From Shinella zoogloeoides (lineage in GTDB: Bacteria > Pseudomonadota > Alphaproteobacteria > Rhizobiales > Rhizobiaceae): DNA of 64,000 nt. Under the pieces are notes generated by a model. It was not told where the DNA came from. It was given only the letters and a program-made list of their open reading frames with translations, and did no database searches. Below are positions 1-9,758 of the stretch, piece by piece; the stretch's first letter is position 1, and the number at the start of each line of letters is the position of its first letter. The position numbers and the translations under genes are program-made. The stretch is from positions 1,129,501 to 1,193,500 of the forward strand of contig NZ_CP093528.1 in assembly GCF_022682305.1 (NCBI RefSeq), read 5' to 3'.

Positions 1-1
1 A

Positions 2-55
2 AAGGCGCGGCCGGAGAGCGTAACGGAAGGCATGGGAGTATCCAGATTTCTCTAG
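2..55 (+). CDS. Possible 3' end of a gene cut by the window edge
   Basis: A reading frame is open from base 2 to a TAG at 53-55 and would encode a tail ending in VTEGMGVSRFL. A perfect 7-bp hairpin begins on the last base of the stop codon, which is a common arrangement at gene ends. Only 17 residues are visible, so the product cannot be named and chance openness is possible. Confidence 0.3.
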   Translation, partial: KARPESVTEGMGVSRFL

Positions 56-73
56 CGCCGGCACGTCCGGCGC
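55..73 (+). terminator. GC-rich hairpin after the left-edge frame
   Basis: GCGCCGG (55-61) pairs perfectly with CCGGCGC (67-73) around a 5-nt loop. There is no T-run, so it is not a classical intrinsic terminator. The rest of 74-199 shows no convincing gene; it is probably the upstream region of the nucleotidyltransferase gene. Confidence 0.3.
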
Positions 74-199
74 AGGGGGTGCGTCGCCGCACCTTTGACA
101 GAGAGGTAGAACGGCCGGGCGTCTTTCGCAAGGTCATGGCCCTTGTCCGCCGGCTCCATATCGTTATGAAGAACGCCCGCGCAGCGAGGCCTACAGACA

Positions 200-805
200 A
201 TGAAGACCATGCCGCCCCTTCCGCACGACGCCTGGTCCGCCTGGACGCCAGGCGAGCTTGCACGCCGGCTTTCCGGGGTTTGCCGGCCGTGGTGCGTCGT
301 CGGCGGCTGGGCGCTCGATCTCTGGCATGGATGCGAAACGCGGGCGCATGAGGATCTGGAATTCACGATCCTGCGCCGCGACTTTCCCGTCTTCCGCGTC
401 GCTTTCGCCGACCTGCGGCTCCATGCGGTCGGCGATGGTCGTGTGGAGCCGCTTGGAGAGGGCGAGGCGCCCGCCGAAGGCATCGCGCAGGTCTGGTGCG
501 AGGATGAGGTGGCGCGCTGCTGGCGCGTCGATATGATGCTCGAGGACGGCACGCCGGAAACCTGGGTCTACAAGCGTGATCCTTCGATCCTCCGGCCGCG
601 GGGCGAGATGGTGCAGGTAACTGCCGAGGGCATTCCCTATCTTGCGCCGCAGGCCATCCTGCTTTTCAAGGCGAAGTACCGGCGTGACAAGGACGAGGCG
701 GATTTTGCTTGCGCGCTGCCGAAGCTGGACGCCGCGCAGCGCGGCTGGCTCAAGGCCTGCCTTGCGCACGCCCATCCCGGCCATGTCTGGCTTGAGGCCC
801 TATAG
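200..805 (+). CDS. Nucleotidyltransferase, aminoglycoside/lincosamide adenylyltransferase-like
   Basis: 201 residues. The N-terminal part has the nucleotidyltransferase signature VVGGWALDLWHG (about residues 33-44), followed about ten residues later by HEDLEF, the H-x-D-x-[D/E] metal-binding pattern of the ANT(2'')/LinB-like superfamily. Enzymes of this fold transfer AMP from ATP to a hydroxyl of an aminoglycoside or lincosamide. Chromosomal members in soil bacteria are mostly uncharacterised, and resistance should not be assumed. The ATG at 200 is used; an in-frame ATG at 209 is an alternative. The gene stands alone and ends 2 nt before the converging unknown gene on the other strand. Confidence 0.75.
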   Translation: MKTMPPLPHDAWSAWTPGELARRLSGVCRPWCVVGGWALDLWHGCETRAHEDLEFTILRRDFPVFRVAFADLRLHAVGDGRVEPLGEGEAPAEGIAQVWCEDEVARCWRVDMMLEDGTPETWVYKRDPSILRPRGEMVQVTAEGIPYLAPQAILLFKAKYRRDKDEADFACALPKLDAAQRGWLKACLAHAHPGHVWLEAL

Positions 806-807
806 GC

Positions 808-1596
808 TCATTCGCCGGTGACGAAGAACTTCCACTGTCCGTCCGGCGTGATGCCGACACGGTAGAAATTGTAGCTGCCGAATTCCTGCATGTCGGCATA
901 GTCGCCCGCCGTCACGATGCGCAGGAGGTCCACCTTTTCCGGCGGCGTCAGGCTGGAGAGCGGCTTTTCGGCGAAATAGGGCCAGACATACATCTCGTCC
1001 GGCGTGCCCTTGCCGACATGCACGAAGCCGGTCGCCAGCACGTCGAGAAGGATCGCCAGCACCTCATTGCCGTCCGGATCGCCGGACTGGCCCTTCAGCG
1101 TCTCGACAGGGCTTTCGTTGCTTTCGACCAGCGAGACCTGCGTTTCCGTCATGCCCTTGCCGAGCAGCGGGGCGAGACGCTGGATATCGCCGGAGGCGGC
1201 GGCCTCGACGATCAGTTCGCGCATGCGGCGCACCGGCTCCGGCGCCTTCTCGATATCGCGAATCACCTCGACGGGCGCTTGCGGTGTCTCGTCGGGCTGC
1301 TCGTCGGTGACGGGTGGCTCGTCGGCAGGCTCCGTCACCGCGCCGTTCCTGCGGATCAGCGGGTCGGGCATCGGCAGTTCGAGCGGAGAGGTCTCCGGCT
1401 CTTCCTGCTTTTCTTCCTCGGGCGCGGCCTTCTCGTCTTCCGCAGGCTTCTGCGGTTCCTCGCCCGGCGCCTTCTTCAGCTCGCTGAGCGCGAAGGCGGG
1501 GCGGGGCGGCGCGATGAGCGCCGTCGTTCCCAAAAGCACCGACAATACGATGAGGCTGCTGCGAAACAGCTTTTTGCCGTCAGCCGACATCTGCAT
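808..1596 (-). CDS. Secreted or periplasmic protein of unknown function
   Basis: 262 residues from the ATG at 1596 (a second ATG lies two codons in). Residues about 8-35 form an export signal with a hydrophobic stretch (LIVLSVLLGTTALIA) ending near PAFALS. A linker of about 60 residues rich in Glu, Pro and Lys follows. The C-terminal 130 residues are a folded-looking domain (MRELIVEAAASGDIQRLAPLL to GITPDGQWKFFVTGE) that I cannot assign to a named family. The frame is open further upstream, but that extension overlaps the next gene and has shadow-like composition. It is co-directional with the small gene at 1613-1891, 16 nt apart, and probably cotranscribed with it. Confidence 0.7.
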   Translation of the reverse strand: MQMSADGKKLFRSSLIVLSVLLGTTALIAPPRPAFALSELKKAPGEEPQKPAEDEKAAPEEEKQEEPETSPLELPMPDPLIRRNGAVTEPADEPPVTDEQPDETPQAPVEVIRDIEKAPEPVRRMRELIVEAAASGDIQRLAPLLGKGMTETQVSLVESNESPVETLKGQSGDPDGNEVLAILLDVLATGFVHVGKGTPDEMYVWPYFAEKPLSSLTPPEKVDLLRIVTAGDYADMQEFGSYNFYRVGITPDGQWKFFVTGE

Positions 1597-1612
1597 GACC
1601 TGTCTTTCCAGC

Positions 1613-1891
1613 CTATTGCAGGGTGCGTGCGGGGGAAAATTCGCCGGCCAGAAGGCGGGCGCGCAGCGAATCGAGCAGCGCTTCCGCTCCCTTTTCGCCA
1701 TGGACGCGGATCGTCTCGCGCAGGGCGAGCGCGATGGCCGCGTCGGCGATGATCTCCGCCTCGATGCCATCCGCCATGCCGTCTGCCCAGGCTTCGTTCT
1801 GGTATTCCAGAGCGGCCTGCATCTTCTCGTGCACGATCATCTCGTCGATATCGTTGAGAGTAGGTTCCATAGATCGGTCCATGCGAGGCAT
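1613..1891 (-). CDS. Small acidic protein of unknown function
   Basis: 92 residues with predicted helical, acidic character (LNDIDEMIVHEKMQAALEYQNEAWADGMADGIEAEIIADAAIALALRE is summarised here as a helix-rich central part). No signal peptide or membrane segment is visible. The start could be the ATG at 1891, or the in-frame ATGs at 1882 or 1870, since none has a clear Shine-Dalgarno sequence. It lies directly upstream of the secreted protein gene and is probably in the same transcript. No family is recognised. Confidence 0.6.
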   Translation of the reverse strand: MPRMDRSMEPTLNDIDEMIVHEKMQAALEYQNEAWADGMADGIEAEIIADAAIALALRETIRVHGEKGAEALLDSLRARLLAGEFSPARTLQ

Positions 1892-1974
1892 TCAGTTCTT
1901 ACTGCACTGTTAACGAGCTTAGCAGCCTTTTCCCAAAACGGCACTGGCTGCTGCGAAAACAGGTTAATTTATTC

Positions 1975-2400
1975 CTAATTTCCGAAGCGCGCGGTAATTT
2001 CTGTGGCAAGTGTTGCACCTTCGTTACGGTATCTCTCTTCTGCGACAACCGCCGAGTCGGTGCAAGCGGTATAGATGGCGGCGAACGAGCGGTATCCACG
2101 GTTGAAGGCTGCCGTCAGCTTCTCCTTGCGTCGGGGTTCCGCGCCGGCTTCCAGGTCGATGATGCGCTGCGCGGAGGCGCGCCAGTTGTCCTCGGCCTTT
2201 TCGGCGCACAGGTTGCGCAGATAGTGCATCGCGCCGAGGATTTCCGAAAGCCGCTCCAGTCGTTCGTCATAAGGTGCGGGTTTCTCCTCGACGGGTGCCG
2301 CTGCCGGGACCTCCTTGCCGGCGCTTTCCTTCGCCTGCTGGGCGAGGGCGGGCGCGACGAGGAGAAGGCCGAGGGCGACGGCGAGGCGAATCGCTTTCAT
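1975..2400 (-). CDS. TIGR02301 family exported protein
   Basis: 141 residues. An N-terminal signal peptide (MKAIRLAVALGLLLVAPALAQ, cleavage after about residue 20) is followed by a Lys/Ala/Pro-rich spacer. The conserved C-terminal domain contains YDERLERLSEILGAMHYLRNLC and later YTACTDSAVVAEERY, which matches what I know of the alphaproteobacterial family TIGR02301 (function unknown). Two cysteines could form a periplasmic disulfide. The start ATG at 2400 overlaps the TGA of the NUDIX gene (ATGA), indicating translational coupling, so the longer in-frame extension is rejected. Confidence 0.8.
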   Translation of the reverse strand: MKAIRLAVALGLLLVAPALAQQAKESAGKEVPAAAPVEEKPAPYDERLERLSEILGAMHYLRNLCAEKAEDNWRASAQRIIDLEAGAEPRRKEKLTAAFNRGYRSFAAIYTACTDSAVVAEERYRNEGATLATEITARFGN

Positions 2401-2831
2401 GCCGTGGTCTCCAGCCGCTCGGCCTCGAGGCGTGCGATGCATTCGCGCACGCTGTCGGGAGCGGGGAGTTTTGCGATTTCCTCGGCCGTGTACCAGCCGA
2501 CGCTCGCCGCGTCGTCGGCGGCGACGGCGACCGCATCGCGGTCGGCCTTCACCTTGAAGACGGAGAGGAAGAAGGAGGGGCTGCCGGGGCCGTCCTCGCG
2601 GCCGGGCAGGTCGTAGGTCGCGAAAAGCAGCGGCTTTTCGGCCTTTATGCCGGTTTCCTCGAAAAGTTCGCGTAGCGCCGTCTCGGCCGGCGTCTCGCCG
2701 TCCTCGCCGCGCCCGCCGGGAAAGGCGTACATGGCGTCCGAAGGCGGCTTGGTGCGCAGCACGAGCAGGTAGCGCCCGTCACGCTCGATGATGGCGGAGG
2801 AGGCGGGCTGGGGCTTCTTGGATTTCTTCAT
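2397..2831 (-). CDS. NUDIX hydrolase
   Basis: 144 residues. A complete NUDIX box G-x5-E-x7-R-E-x2-E-E-x-G runs from G40 to I62 (catalytic E58, E59). Such enzymes hydrolyse nucleoside diphosphate derivatives; ADP-ribose, (d)NTP and cofactor substrates are all possible and the sequence does not decide. The gene overlaps the downstream TIGR02301 gene by 4 nt. It is transcribed divergently from the SRAP gene across a 60-bp gap that must hold both promoters. Confidence 0.88.
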   Translation of the reverse strand: MKKSKKPQPASSAIIERDGRYLLVLRTKPPSDAMYAFPGGRGEDGETPAETALRELFEETGIKAEKPLLFATYDLPGREDGPGSPSFFLSVFKVKADRDAVAVAADDAASVGWYTAEEIAKLPAPDSVRECIARLEAERLETTA

Positions 2832-2891
2832 CGCGGTCCGGTTCGGTTGCGCTTCATTGACCCCTTATAGGCAAAGTGCGATGACGACGCC

Positions 2892-3668
2892 ATGTGTGGA
2901 CGATTTGCATTGCTGGCGAAGACGGACCTCGCCGAAGCCTATTTCGATCTTGCCGAAATGGACGACCTGCCCGCGCGCTACAATATCGCGCCGACGCAGC
3001 CGATCCTCGTCGTCGTCGCAGGCGAGCGGCAGGCGCCTGGCAGCAACCTGCCGGAGCGCCGGGCGATGCTGGTGCGCTGGGGCTTCATGCCCGGCTGGGT
3101 CAAGGACCCGCGCGAATTCCCGCTGCTGATCAACGCCCGTTCCGAAACGGCCATCGGCAAGGCCTCGTTCAAGGCCGCCATGCGCCATCGCCGTATCCTC
3201 GTGCCGGCCTCCGGTTTCTTCGAGTGGCGGCGGCTGGAAGAGAAGGGCGCGAAGGCGCAGGCTTATTTCATCCGCCCGAAACAGGGCGAGATCGTCGCCT
3301 TCGCCGGCCTGATGGAGACATGGTCCTCGGCGGACGGCTCGGAGGTCGATACCGGCGCGATCCTGACGACGGCCGCGAACAACGACATTTCCCGCATCCA
3401 CGACCGCATGCCGGTCGTCATCCGCCAGGAGGATTTTGCCCGCTGGCTCGACTGCAAGACGCAGGAACCGCGTGACGTGACGGACCTCATGAAGCCCATC
3501 GACGACGGTTTCTTCGAGGCGATCCCGGTATCCGACAAGGTCAACAAGGTTGCCAACATGGGGCCGGACATTCTGGAGCCGGTGGAAGAGCGCATCGAGG
3601 ATGCGCCGCCGAAAAAGAACAAGGGCGCAGAAGCGCCCCCATCTTCGGATCAGCTTTCGCTCTTTTGA
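2892..3668 (+). CDS. yedK: SOS response-associated peptidase / abasic-site crosslinking protein (SRAP, YedK/HMCES family)
   Basis: 258 residues starting MCGRF. Removal of Met exposes Cys2, which in YedK/HMCES forms a thiazolidine crosslink with abasic sites in single-stranded DNA. The other active-site residues are visible: N81 in LINARSET, E111 in SGFFEW, and H170 in SRIHDRMPVV. The protein is therefore probably functional in protecting abasic sites at replication forks. The last 30 residues are a Lys/Pro-rich tail ending in DQLSLF. That tail resembles a sliding-clamp-binding peptide (QLSLF), which is a notable inference for a fork-associated protein. Confidence 0.93.
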   Translation: MCGRFALLAKTDLAEAYFDLAEMDDLPARYNIAPTQPILVVVAGERQAPGSNLPERRAMLVRWGFMPGWVKDPREFPLLINARSETAIGKASFKAAMRHRRILVPASGFFEWRRLEEKGAKAQAYFIRPKQGEIVAFAGLMETWSSADGSEVDTGAILTTAANNDISRIHDRMPVVIRQEDFARWLDCKTQEPRDVTDLMKPIDDGFFEAIPVSDKVNKVANMGPDILEPVEERIEDAPPKKNKGAEAPPSSDQLSLF

Positions 3669-3714
3669 GCAGTGCCAGCAACAGTGCGACGCGGTTTTGC
3701 GCCAGACAAGGTGC

Positions 3715-3897
3715 TCACTCGTAGAGCGACTGGAGCACGGCGGGCAGGTCGCGCTCGCGGCGTGGATCGGCAAGCTTCTGCTCAGGCTTGCACTGCATGG
3801 CCGCGACGACGGCGCGCAGGCCGAGCGGTTTGTAGCGTTCCTGCAGGTTCTCGTTGGCGGCGACAGGCTGCGCCGGCTTTTTCATTGCAATCGACAT
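3715..3897 (-). CDS. Small conserved-looking protein of unknown function
   Basis: 60 residues, basic, with no membrane segment. A good Shine-Dalgarno (AGGAGAG) lies just upstream of the ATG at 3897 on the minus strand, which decides the start over the in-frame ATG four codons later. No competing gene exists on either strand. The function is unknown. Confidence 0.55.
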   Translation of the reverse strand: MSIAMKKPAQPVAANENLQERYKPLGLRAVVAAMQCKPEQKLADPRRERDLPAVLQSLYE

Positions 3898-4339
3898 TTC
3901 ACTCTCCTGAAGTTCGGTTCATCAGGCAGCCCCGTACGATTCCCCCGGTTGCTACCCCCATGACCCATGCATTTACCGGACCCTTTCGGCCAAATTCTGC
4001 TCAAATTTTGATCGCTCTGCGGCGAAGAGCCGAAATCCCCGGTTCCGCGATCACCAATTGTGAGCGGCGGACATATCGCACGATGTCCCGGCGCATGCCT
4101 GTCTCCTTGGTAACAGCTTGGGATGGAAGGTCGAACGGGCAGGAAATTCGCCACCCGGCCATCACGCCCGCTTGACCGCAGGCGCGTGCGGCGCGATAAA
4201 GCAGGCCATGAAAACGGTACTCTGCATTCGCCGGAGCATTATTCGCTAGCGCACGCGCTGGCCCGGCCGTTTTCGTCCCCCAAAATCCCCGGATGACAAC
4301 GACCCGGCCAGCCGGGCGCACGCATTTTGGGAGATTCCT
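3898..4339. other. Intergenic region between small ORF and cysS
   Basis: This 442-bp stretch contains the candidate cysS promoter (4172-4200). I see no RNA gene, repeat or convincing ORF in it. Open frames on the minus strand here continue into the antisense of cysS and look like high-GC shadows. Confidence 0.5.
4172..4200 (+). promoter_or_regulatory. Candidate sigma-70 promoter for cysS
   Basis: TTGACC (4172-4177) and GATAAA (4195-4200) are separated by exactly 17 bp. It lies about 140 bp upstream of the cysS start and nothing else in the gap fits as well. Transcription from it would cover the whole cysS-cimA run. Confidence 0.45.
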
Positions 4340-5773
4340 ATGGCCGAAAAGCCGGTCCTGACGCTGTACAACACGCTCACGCGCTCGAAGGAGCCTTTCG
4401 CTCCGATCGATCCCGATAACGTGCGCATGTATGTCTGCGGCCCGACGGTCTACGACTTCGCCCATATCGGCAATGCGCGCCCGGTCATCGTCTTCGACGT
4501 GCTGTTCCGCCTGCTGCGCCATGTCTACGGCGAAAGCCACGTTACCTATGCCCGCAACATCACGGACGTCGACGACAAGATCAACGCCCGGGCGCTGCGC
4601 GATTTCGGCGGCGAGATCGAAAGCGGCTCGCTCTCCCTCAACGAGGCGATCCGCCGCGTGACGGAGAAGACCGCAAACCAGTTCCATGCCGATATCGAGG
4701 CGCTCGGTGCCATGCAGCCGACGCATGAGCCGCGCGCCACCGAGTTCGTCCAGCCGCGCGCCGACGGCAAGGTGGACATGATCACCCTGATCGAGCGCCT
4801 GATCGAGCGCGGCCATGCCTATGAGGCCAATGGCGAGGTGCTGTTCGACACCCATTCGATGGCCGACTACGGCGACCTCTCCAAGCGCAATCTCGACGAG
4901 CAGCAGGCCGGTGCCCGCGTCGCCGTCGATGCGCACAAGAAGAACCCGGGCGACTTCGTGCTCTGGAAACTCTCCTCGCCGGAAGAGCCGGGCTGGGACA
5001 GCCCGTGGGGCCGCGGCCGCCCCGGCTGGCATATCGAATGCTCGGCCATGTCCGCCGCCTATCTCGGCGAGGTCTTCGACATCCATGGCGGCGGTCTGGA
5101 CCTGATCTTCCCGCACCATGAGAACGAGATCGCCCAGTCGCGCTGCGCGCATGGCACCAAGGTCATGTCGAATGTCTGGATGCACAATGGCTTCCTGCAG
5201 GTCGAAGGCCGCAAGATGTCGAAATCCGAGGGCAATTTCTATACGATCACGGAATTGCTGCACGAGGAGAAATTCGGCGGCCGCAAGTGGCCGGGCGAGG
5301 TGCTGCGCCTCGCCATGCTGATGACGCATTACCGCGAGCCGATCGACTTTTCCGTCAAGCGTCTCGAAGAGGCTGAGCGCCTTCTTTCGAAATGGCCCGC
5401 CGGCGGCGACCCGGCGGAGGGCCGGGTGGATCAGACGGTGCTGACCCCGCTCTTCGACGACCTCAACACGGTCGGTGCCGTGCAGGCTTTGCACGCGCTT
5501 GCCCAATGCGCCAACAGCGACCCGCTGATGCTCCCGGTCTTCGCCGCCAGCGCCCGGCTTCTCGGCGTGCTGCCGAAGAAGGCGGAGGTTTCCAAGGCGC
5601 TGGAGGAGAGCATTGACACGATCATCCAGCTCCGCCTCGAAATGCTGAAAGCGAAGAACTTCGCCGAAGCGGACAGGATCCGCGACGACCTTTCTGCCAA
5701 GGGCGTCCAGCTCAAGGACGGGAAGGACCCGGCAACGGGCGAGCGCGTGACGACGTGGGAGGTGAAAAGGTGA
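4340..5773 (+). CDS. cysS: Cysteine--tRNA ligase
   Basis: 477 residues, within the usual 460-480 range. This class I synthetase charges tRNA-Cys with cysteine. Zinc-site C33 ([10 protein letters not shown]), the HIGH-type motif HIGN (42-45), the second zinc cysteine C234 (WHIECSAMS), the FPHHENE motif and KMSKS (292-296) are all intact. The ATG at 4340 follows GGGAG. The stop codon overlaps the GTG start of the next gene, so cysS is the first gene of a tightly packed run. No internal damage is seen. Confidence 0.98.
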   Translation: MAEKPVLTLYNTLTRSKEPFAPIDPDNVRMYVCGPTVYDFAHIGNARPVIVFDVLFRLLRHVYGESHVTYARNITDVDDKINARALRDFGGEIESGSLSLNEAIRRVTEKTANQFHADIEALGAMQPTHEPRATEFVQPRADGKVDMITLIERLIERGHAYEANGEVLFDTHSMADYGDLSKRNLDEQQAGARVAVDAHKKNPGDFVLWKLSSPEEPGWDSPWGRGRPGWHIECSAMSAAYLGEVFDIHGGGLDLIFPHHENEIAQSRCAHGTKVMSNVWMHNGFLQVEGRKMSKSEGNFYTITELLHEEKFGGRKWPGEVLRLAMLMTHYREPIDFSVKRLEEAERLLSKWPAGGDPAEGRVDQTVLTPLFDDLNTVGAVQALHALAQCANSDPLMLPVFAASARLLGVLPKKAEVSKALEESIDTIIQLRLEMLKAKNFAEADRIRDDLSAKGVQLKDGKDPATGERVTTWEVKR

Positions 5774-6252
5774 CCACCCCCTTCTACACCGGCGGCTGCC
5801 AGTGCGGTGCCGTGCGCTTTCATGTCGAGGGCGCGCTTGGCGATGCGTCGGTCTGTCATTGCCGGATGTGCCAGAAGGCGAGCGGCAATTTCTATCTGCC
5901 GCTCGTTTCCGTGCGCGGCGCGAAGCTGACATGGACGCGCGGGGAGCTGAAGCGCTTCCAGTCTTCCAACCACGGCTACCGCGGCTTCTGCGCCGATTGC
6001 GGCACCCCGCTGACCTACGAGGCCCCGGACGGCGTGGCGCTGACCATCGCCGCCTTCGACGATCCCGCCGAGATCGCCCCGCGCATCCAGTGGGGTACCG
6101 AGGCGAAGCTGCCCTATGTCGATACGATCCGCGACCTGCCGGGCGAGGAGACGATGGCGGATCAGGAGGCGGCGTCCTTCCTGGCCGATCTCGTCTCCTA
6201 CCAGCATCCCGACCACGATACGGACCGATGGCCGCCGGAGGACGTGGCATGA
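5770..6252 (+). CDS. GFA-family (glutathione-dependent formaldehyde-activating type) zinc protein, copy 1
   Basis: 160 residues from the GTG at 5770, preceded by a strong GGGAGG; an in-frame GTG at 5755 is less well placed. Zinc-binding cysteines follow the GFA pattern: GCQCGAVRF (C10, C12), CHCRMCQK, and CADCGTPL. The first characterised GFA protein was named for accelerating S-hydroxymethylglutathione formation, but most family members have unknown substrates. The GTG overlaps the cysS TGA, and its own TGA overlaps the next ATG. The C-terminal tail carries a [10 protein letters not shown] motif shared with the paralogue at 6380-6862. Confidence 0.88.
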   Translation: MTTPFYTGGCQCGAVRFHVEGALGDASVCHCRMCQKASGNFYLPLVSVRGAKLTWTRGELKRFQSSNHGYRGFCADCGTPLTYEAPDGVALTIAAFDDPAEIAPRIQWGTEAKLPYVDTIRDLPGEETMADQEAASFLADLVSYQHPDHDTDRWPPEDVA

Positions 6253-6368
6253 GCGCGCCGAAGCCGGAACTCGGCTTTCCCCGCAAGTGGCTCTATCTCA
6301 TCGCCGGCAAGCTGGTCCTGATCACGGCCGTCGTCATCGCCGTCATTGCCTATTCCTCTTATCGCTGA
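6249..6368 (+). CDS. 39-residue single-pass membrane peptide
   Basis: The ATG at 6249 overlaps the TGA of GFA copy 1 (ATGA) and the frame ends at TGA 6366-6368. The product starts [14 protein letters not shown]. It has one strongly hydrophobic helix of about 22 residues (LYLIAGKLVLITAVVIAVIA) preceded by positive charges, predicting an N-in membrane anchor. It is followed 11 nt later by the second GFA gene, whose Shine-Dalgarno overlaps its stop. No family is recognised. Its position, coupling and composition argue that it is real. Confidence 0.65.
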   Translation: MSAPKPELGFPRKWLYLIAGKLVLITAVVIAVIAYSSYR

Positions 6369-6379
6369 AGGAGCCTGCC

Positions 6380-7815
<1,436 letters not shown>

Positions 7816-7842
7816 GACAGACTGCCTCCCGGGAGGGAACCG

Positions 7843-9456
7843 ATGAAAGACCGTATCTACCTTTTCGACACCACGCTTCGCGACGGCCAGCAGACGCCCG
7901 GCATCGACTTTTCCGTCGAGGACAAGATCGCCATTGCCGGCATGCTGGATGCGTTCGGGCTGGACTATGTCGAAGGCGGCTATCCGGGCGCCAACCCCAC
8001 CGATACGGCCTTCTTCTCGAAGAAGCGCACCGGCCGCGCGCAGTTCGTCGCCTTCGGCATGACGAAGCGCGCCGGTGTTTCCGCCTCAAACGACCCGGGC
8101 CTTGCCGCGCTCCTCGATTCCCGGAGCGACGCGATCTGTCTCGTGGCCAAGAGCTGGGACTACCATGTGCGCGTCGCGCTCGGCTGCACCAATGAGGAGA
8201 ACCTCGAGAGCATCGCCGAATCCGTCAAGGCCGTGGTCGCCTCGGGCCGCGAATCCATGATCGACTGCGAGCACTTCTTCGACGGCTACAAGGCGAACCC
8301 GGACTATGCGCTCGCCTGCGCGAAGACGGCCTTCGCCTCCGGCGCGCGCTGGGTCGTGCTCTGCGACACCAATGGCGGCACGCAGCCTTCCGAGGTGCAG
8401 GCCATCGTCAAGGCGGTGATCGCCGCCGGCGTGCCGGGCGTAAACCTCGGCATCCACGCCCATAACGATACAGGACAGGCCGTCGCCAATTCGCTCGCCG
8501 CCGTGGAGGCGGGTGTGCGCCAGATCCAGGGCACGCTCAACGGGATCGGCGAGCGCTGCGGCAACGCCAATCTCGTCACGCTCATCCCGACGCTCGCGCT
8601 CAAGGAAGCCTATAGCGCCCGCTTCGAGACCGGAATCGACACGGAAAAGCTCACCGGCCTCACCAAGCTCGCCCACACCTTCGACGAGCTTCTGAACCGT
8701 TCGCCCGATCATCAGGCGCCCTATGTCGGCGCGTCCGCCTTCGCCACCAAGGCCGGCATCCACGCCTCCGCGCTCCTCAAGGACCCGCGTACCTACGAGC
8801 ATGTCACGCCGGAAAGCGTCGGCAACCTGCGCAAGGTCATGGTGTCGGACCAGGGCGGCAAGGCGAACTTCATCAACGCGCTGAAGCTGCGCGGCATAAC
8901 GGTGGCCAAGGACGATCCGAAGCTCGACCGGCTCATCCAGATCGTCAAGGAGCGCGAGGCCACCGGCTATGCCTATGAGGGCGCCGACGCGAGCTTCGCG
9001 CTTCTCGCCTACCGCACGCTCGGCACGGTGCCGGATTTCTTCCACGTCGAGAGCTTCCGCGTGATGGTCGAGCGCCGTTACGACGTCAACGGCCAGCTCA
9101 AGACGGTCTCGGAAGCCGTGGTCCGTGTGATCGTCGACGGCGAGACCATGATGTCCGTCGCCGAAGGCCACGGTCCGGTCAACGCGCTCGACCTTGCCCT
9201 GCGCAAGGACCTCGGCAAGTACCAGGCCGAGATCGCCGACCTGGAACTCGCTGACTATAAGGTCCGCATCCTCAACGGCGGCACCGAGGCCATCACCCGC
9301 GTCCTCATCGAATCGACCGATGCATCGGGCGCCCGCTGGTGGACGGTCGGCGTCTCCGACAACATCATCGACGCCTCCTTCCAGGCCCTGATGGATTCTA
9401 TCGTCTATAAGCTGCTGAAGAACAGGGGCGAGGCGGGGCGCGTGGCGGCGGAGTAG
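7843..9456 (+). CDS. cimA: (R)-citramalate synthase (CimA type)
   Basis: 537 residues, matching the long CimA/TIGR00977 group. The enzyme condenses pyruvate and acetyl-CoA to (R)-citramalate, the threonine-independent entry to isoleucine synthesis. The DRE-TIM motif DTTLRDGQQTPG (residues 7-18) and the HAHNDTGQAV metal-binding segment are intact. A C-terminal LeuA-like regulatory domain follows (from about residue 390). A GGGAGG Shine-Dalgarno precedes ATG 7843. It is probably the last gene of the cysS run. Confidence 0.93.
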   Translation: MKDRIYLFDTTLRDGQQTPGIDFSVEDKIAIAGMLDAFGLDYVEGGYPGANPTDTAFFSKKRTGRAQFVAFGMTKRAGVSASNDPGLAALLDSRSDAICLVAKSWDYHVRVALGCTNEENLESIAESVKAVVASGRESMIDCEHFFDGYKANPDYALACAKTAFASGARWVVLCDTNGGTQPSEVQAIVKAVIAAGVPGVNLGIHAHNDTGQAVANSLAAVEAGVRQIQGTLNGIGERCGNANLVTLIPTLALKEAYSARFETGIDTEKLTGLTKLAHTFDELLNRSPDHQAPYVGASAFATKAGIHASALLKDPRTYEHVTPESVGNLRKVMVSDQGGKANFINALKLRGITVAKDDPKLDRLIQIVKEREATGYAYEGADASFALLAYRTLGTVPDFFHVESFRVMVERRYDVNGQLKTVSEAVVRVIVDGETMMSVAEGHGPVNALDLALRKDLGKYQAEIADLELADYKVRILNGGTEAITRVLIESTDASGARWWTVGVSDNIIDASFQALMDSIVYKLLKNRGEAGRVAAE

Positions 9457-9469
9457 AGAGGGGAGCTGT

Positions 9470-9507
9470 TTGATTTCCCGTGTGGACGATGCCATATTTG
9501 TCTACAC
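9470..9507 (+). promoter_or_regulatory. vapBC promoter with overlapping inverted-repeat operator
   Basis: TTGATT (9470-9475) and CATATT (9493-9498) are 17 bp apart. An inverted repeat GTGTGGAC (9480-9487) and GTCTACAC (9500-9507), matching in 7 of 8 pairs around 12 bp, straddles the -10. VapB antitoxins usually bind such palindromes to autorepress the operon, so this is the expected operator. Confidence 0.5.
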
Positions 9508-9518
9508 AGGAGCAGGTC

Positions 9519-9758
9519 ATGGCCCTCAACATTCGCAGCAGGCAGGTCGATGTGCTGGCTGAAAAGCTGGCAGCGCGCAAGCGCGTTACCAAGACGGAGG
9601 CGGTGCGCATCGCGCTGGAGAACGAACTCCGGCGTTCTGGCGAGAATGTTCCGCTCTGGGAGAGGCTGAAGCCCTTGCGGGAGCGCGTGGCGTCTGCGGA
9701 GAATACGGGCCTTCCCGCGGACAAGACTTTCTTTGATACGTTGAGTGGAGAGGACTGA
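9519..9758 (+). CDS. vapB: VapB-type antitoxin (PSK/Rv0623-like ribbon-helix-helix)
   Basis: 79 residues from ATG 9519 (AGGAG upstream). The N-terminal half, MALNIRSRQVDVLAEKLAARK followed by VTKTEAVRIALENEL, is the PF07704-type ribbon-helix-helix DNA-binding domain. The C-terminal part is the flexible toxin-binding tail. The stop codon overlaps the toxin start (TGATG). It should neutralise the PIN toxin and repress its own promoter through the palindrome just upstream. Confidence 0.85.
   Translation: MALNIRSRQVDVLAEKLAARKRVTKTEAVRIALENELRRSGENVPLWERLKPLRERVASAENTGLPADKTFFDTLSGED

Noticed and set aside
200..805. Calling the nucleotidyltransferase an aminoglycoside resistance gene.
   Set aside because: The fold motifs are present but substrate specificity cannot be read, and there is no mobile or resistance context.
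1899..2099. A 66-codon minus-strand ORF overlapping the end of the TIGR02301 gene.
   Set aside because: Most of it is an alternative frame of the real gene and there is no ribosome site.
3882..4154. A 90-codon minus-strand ORF upstream of the small gene at 3715.
   Set aside because: It overlaps the start of the better-supported ORF with its own AGGAGAG site, and its composition looks random.
4001..6286. A 761-codon open frame antisense to cysS and GFA1.
   Set aside because: Its product is Arg/Ala/His-rich with no recognisable domain, while the plus strand encodes an intact CysS. It is a typical high-GC antisense shadow.
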